Both the position numbers and the translations under genes were made by a program. The notes beneath the pieces are model-generated. The model searched no databases and was not told the DNA's origin. It saw nothing but the letters and a program-made list of their open reading frames with translations. 20,504 nucleotides of DNA from a virus, in the IMG/VR virus record IMGVR_UViG_3300033996_001944, positions 1-20,504 of that record. One strand, written 5' to 3'. Below, piece by piece: positions 19,215-20,504 of the stretch. Each line of letters opens with the position of its first letter. Within the stretch, counting starts at the first letter, position 1.

Positions 19215-19637
19215 ATGGCACTTTCTTTCGGAGTTCGCGACGATCTGGTCGATCTGGGTCGTGACGAAGACGGTTCAGTCGTCGTGGGTCGTTCGTTTTA
19301 TGTGGTCGCCGAGGACGATGCCGGTCATCGTTGGGCTCATGATCATGCTTTTCTGGATCATGCTCGTGCCGTTGACGAAGACGGTCTTCGCTTTTGGGCT
19401 CGTCGCGATGGCGCGGAGGCCGAAGCGGATCGTCTTCTGGCCCGTATCGAAGCCGCTGTCGCCGCCGGTCGTCGTCTCGACGCCGCTCATTGGGTAGAGA
19501 TCGATCCGGCTTACGGTTCGGCCGCTTATCAGGAAGCCGACGCCGTCGGTTATTGGGCCGCTCGTGAGCGTCAGGCCGCTCGCGACGCGGGCGAGGCCGT
19601 TCCTTTCGATCAGGCCATCGACGTTCATTTTGCTTGA
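19215..19637 (+). CDS. acidic protein, 140 aa, unusual codon use, unknown function
   Basis: ATG 19215 with AGGAG 9 bases upstream, right behind promoter copy B. The product is rich in D, A, R and H (VRDDLVDLGRDEDGSVVVGRSFYV; HRWAHDHAFLDHARAVDEDG), with no recognised motif. Codon use departs sharply from its neighbours: every histidine is CAT, glycine is mostly GGT and arginine mostly CGT, while flanking genes prefer CAC, GGC and CGC. That could mark recent transfer, or selection for very high expression given the dedicated promoter. The reading frame is intact. A fully open antisense reading exists but has no start context of its own. Confidence 0.68.
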   Translation: MALSFGVRDDLVDLGRDEDGSVVVGRSFYVVAEDDAGHRWAHDHAFLDHARAVDEDGLRFWARRDGAEAEADRLLARIEAAVAAGRRLDAAHWVEIDPAYGSAAYQEADAVGYWAARERQAARDAGEAVPFDQAIDVHFA

Positions 19638-19648
19638 GAGGAAGGCGC

Positions 19649-20504
19649 GTGACCTTCAAGCCGCACGACTACCAGAAGGAGGCCCTCGCGCACCTGTACA
19701 AGGAGCGCAGGGCCGCCCTGTGGATGCCCATGGGCGGCGGCAAGACCGTCACCACCCTGACGGCGCTAGAGGCGCTATCCGTGGTCGAGGACGTGTACCC
19801 GGTGTTGGTGCTGGCACCGCTGCGCGTCGCGCGCTCGACGTGGCCGGACGAGGTCAAGAAGTGGCCGCACCTGTCGCACCTGCGCGTCAGCGTCATCACC
19901 GGCACGCCCAAGCAGCGTCAGGCGGCGCTTGACACGCCGGCCGACATTTACACGACCAACTACGACAACCTCGTGTGGCTGCGCGAGACGCTCGGCGAGG
20001 CGTGGCCGTTCCGCACCGTGGTCGCCGACGAGTTCACCCGGCTGAAATCCTTCAGGCTGCGTCAGGGCGGCTCACGGGCACGCGCGCTGGGTCAGGTGGC
20101 CCACACGCACGTCACGCGCTTCATCGGCCTGACAGGCACGCCTGCACCCAATGGCGTAGTCGATCTTTGGGGTCAGTCGTGGTTTTTGGATCGGGGAGAA
20201 CGGCTAGGCCAGACGTTCACCGCCTTCAGCGAGCGCTGGTTCCGCAAGGGCTACGACGGCTACAGCCTCGTGCCCTACGACCACACGCAGGAGGAGGTGC
20301 AGGAGCGGCTCAAGGACATCTGCCTGACCGTGCGCGGCCTGCCCGTCGATGAGCCCATCACCAGCCCGATCTACGTTGACCTGCCGCCTGCGGCGCGCCG
20401 CGCGTACAACGACATGGAGGAGGAGATGTACACCGCCATCGGCGCGGAGGGCGTAGAGGCGGCCAACGCGGCGGTGCGGACGCAGAAGTGCCTGCAGCTC
20501 GCCA
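19649..20504 (+). CDS. SNF2/DEAD-like helicase (3' end cut by window edge)
   Basis: GTG 19649 with GAGAGGAAGG upstream; 285 codons are present and the frame continues past the edge. The first RecA lobe of a superfamily 2 enzyme is visible: HDYQKEA (Q-motif-like) at 6-12, Walker A PMGGGKT at 27-33, VLAPLRVARSTWPDEVKKW (motif Ia), DE-box VVADEFTRLKS at 124-134, motif III GLTGTPAPN at 160-168. DEFT in place of DEAH is common in phage SNF2-like proteins. It likely translocates on duplex DNA to support replication or recombination. The second lobe lies outside the window. Confidence 0.9.
   Translation, partial: MTFKPHDYQKEALAHLYKERRAALWMPMGGGKTVTTLTALEALSVVEDVYPVLVLAPLRVARSTWPDEVKKWPHLSHLRVSVITGTPKQRQAALDTPADIYTTNYDNLVWLRETLGEAWPFRTVVADEFTRLKSFRLRQGGSRARALGQVAHTHVTRFIGLTGTPAPNGVVDLWGQSWFLDRGERLGQTFTAFSERWFRKGYDGYSLVPYDHTQEEVQERLKDICLTVRGLPVDEPITSPIYVDLPPAARRAYNDMEEEMYTAIGAEGVEAANAAVRTQKCLQLA

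Noticed and set aside
19207-19659. A complete antisense reading (150 aa, arginine-rich) opposite the codon-biased gene
   Set aside because: It is open because sense codons mostly end in T or C; the product is an extreme R/D/P/H low-complexity string and it has no promoter or ribosome site of its own.

Overview
The window looks like part of a tailed double-stranded DNA phage genome (or a prophage) of a Gram-negative host, probably an alphaproteobacterium. The evidence is a P22-type portal next to both terminase subunits, a holin/endolysin/two-spanin lysis set (spanins imply an outer membrane), a phage replication module (primase-helicase, Cas4-like DUF2800 nuclease, DUF2815 ssDNA-binding protein, family A DNA polymerase, VRR-NUC nuclease, SNF2 helicase) and a DUF2312/GapR homologue, a family typical of Alphaproteobacteria and their phages. 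GC content is high and genes are packed with 1-17 base overlaps. I saw no integrase, tRNA, transposase or CRISPR array. Host and family assignments are inference from domain content, not from database searches.

Layout: (1) 1-5550, minus strand: packaging and head operon, read as 68-aa protein, small terminase, large terminase, portal, two small proteins, then a GroES-like co-chaperonin cut by the left edge. (2) 5551-5980: a 430-base divergent control region with two near-mirror-image promoters, a 13-base perfect inverted repeat and twelve TGCAGCA/TGCTGCA heptamers around a G/C-tract hairpin. (3) 5981-8010, plus strand: seven overlapping small early genes of mostly unknown function, ending in a PD-(D/E)xK nuclease. 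(4) 10225-7991, minus strand: metallophosphoesterase, 60-aa protein, endolysin, holin and nested i-/o-spanins, converging on block 3. (5) 10351 to the right edge, plus strand: two small coiled proteins, a YdaS/Cro-like repressor, primase-helicase, then the replication and recombination genes up to a SNF2 helicase cut by the right edge.

The most unusual content is regulatory. Five intergenic regions (5581-5635 minus; 5886-5960, 10265-10335, 13041-13105 and 19129-19195 plus) carry one composite element: an A/T tract, TTGCAAY-N5-RTTGCA (an inverted repeat whose arms covary between copies), and ATCAGCAA(C) about 28-31 bases after TTGCAA, close to the predicted transcription start. The phage's operons therefore seem to share a promoter/operator class and a common mRNA 5' end. 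A sixth site, between the GapR-like gene and DNA polymerase, has an unrelated good sigma70-like promoter followed by two strong hairpins. The second hairpin's loop is complementary to this common 5' leader and to the Shine-Dalgarno sequence. This suggests a phage-encoded antisense RNA or leader that could control several operons at once, which is the best candidate here for an undescribed system.
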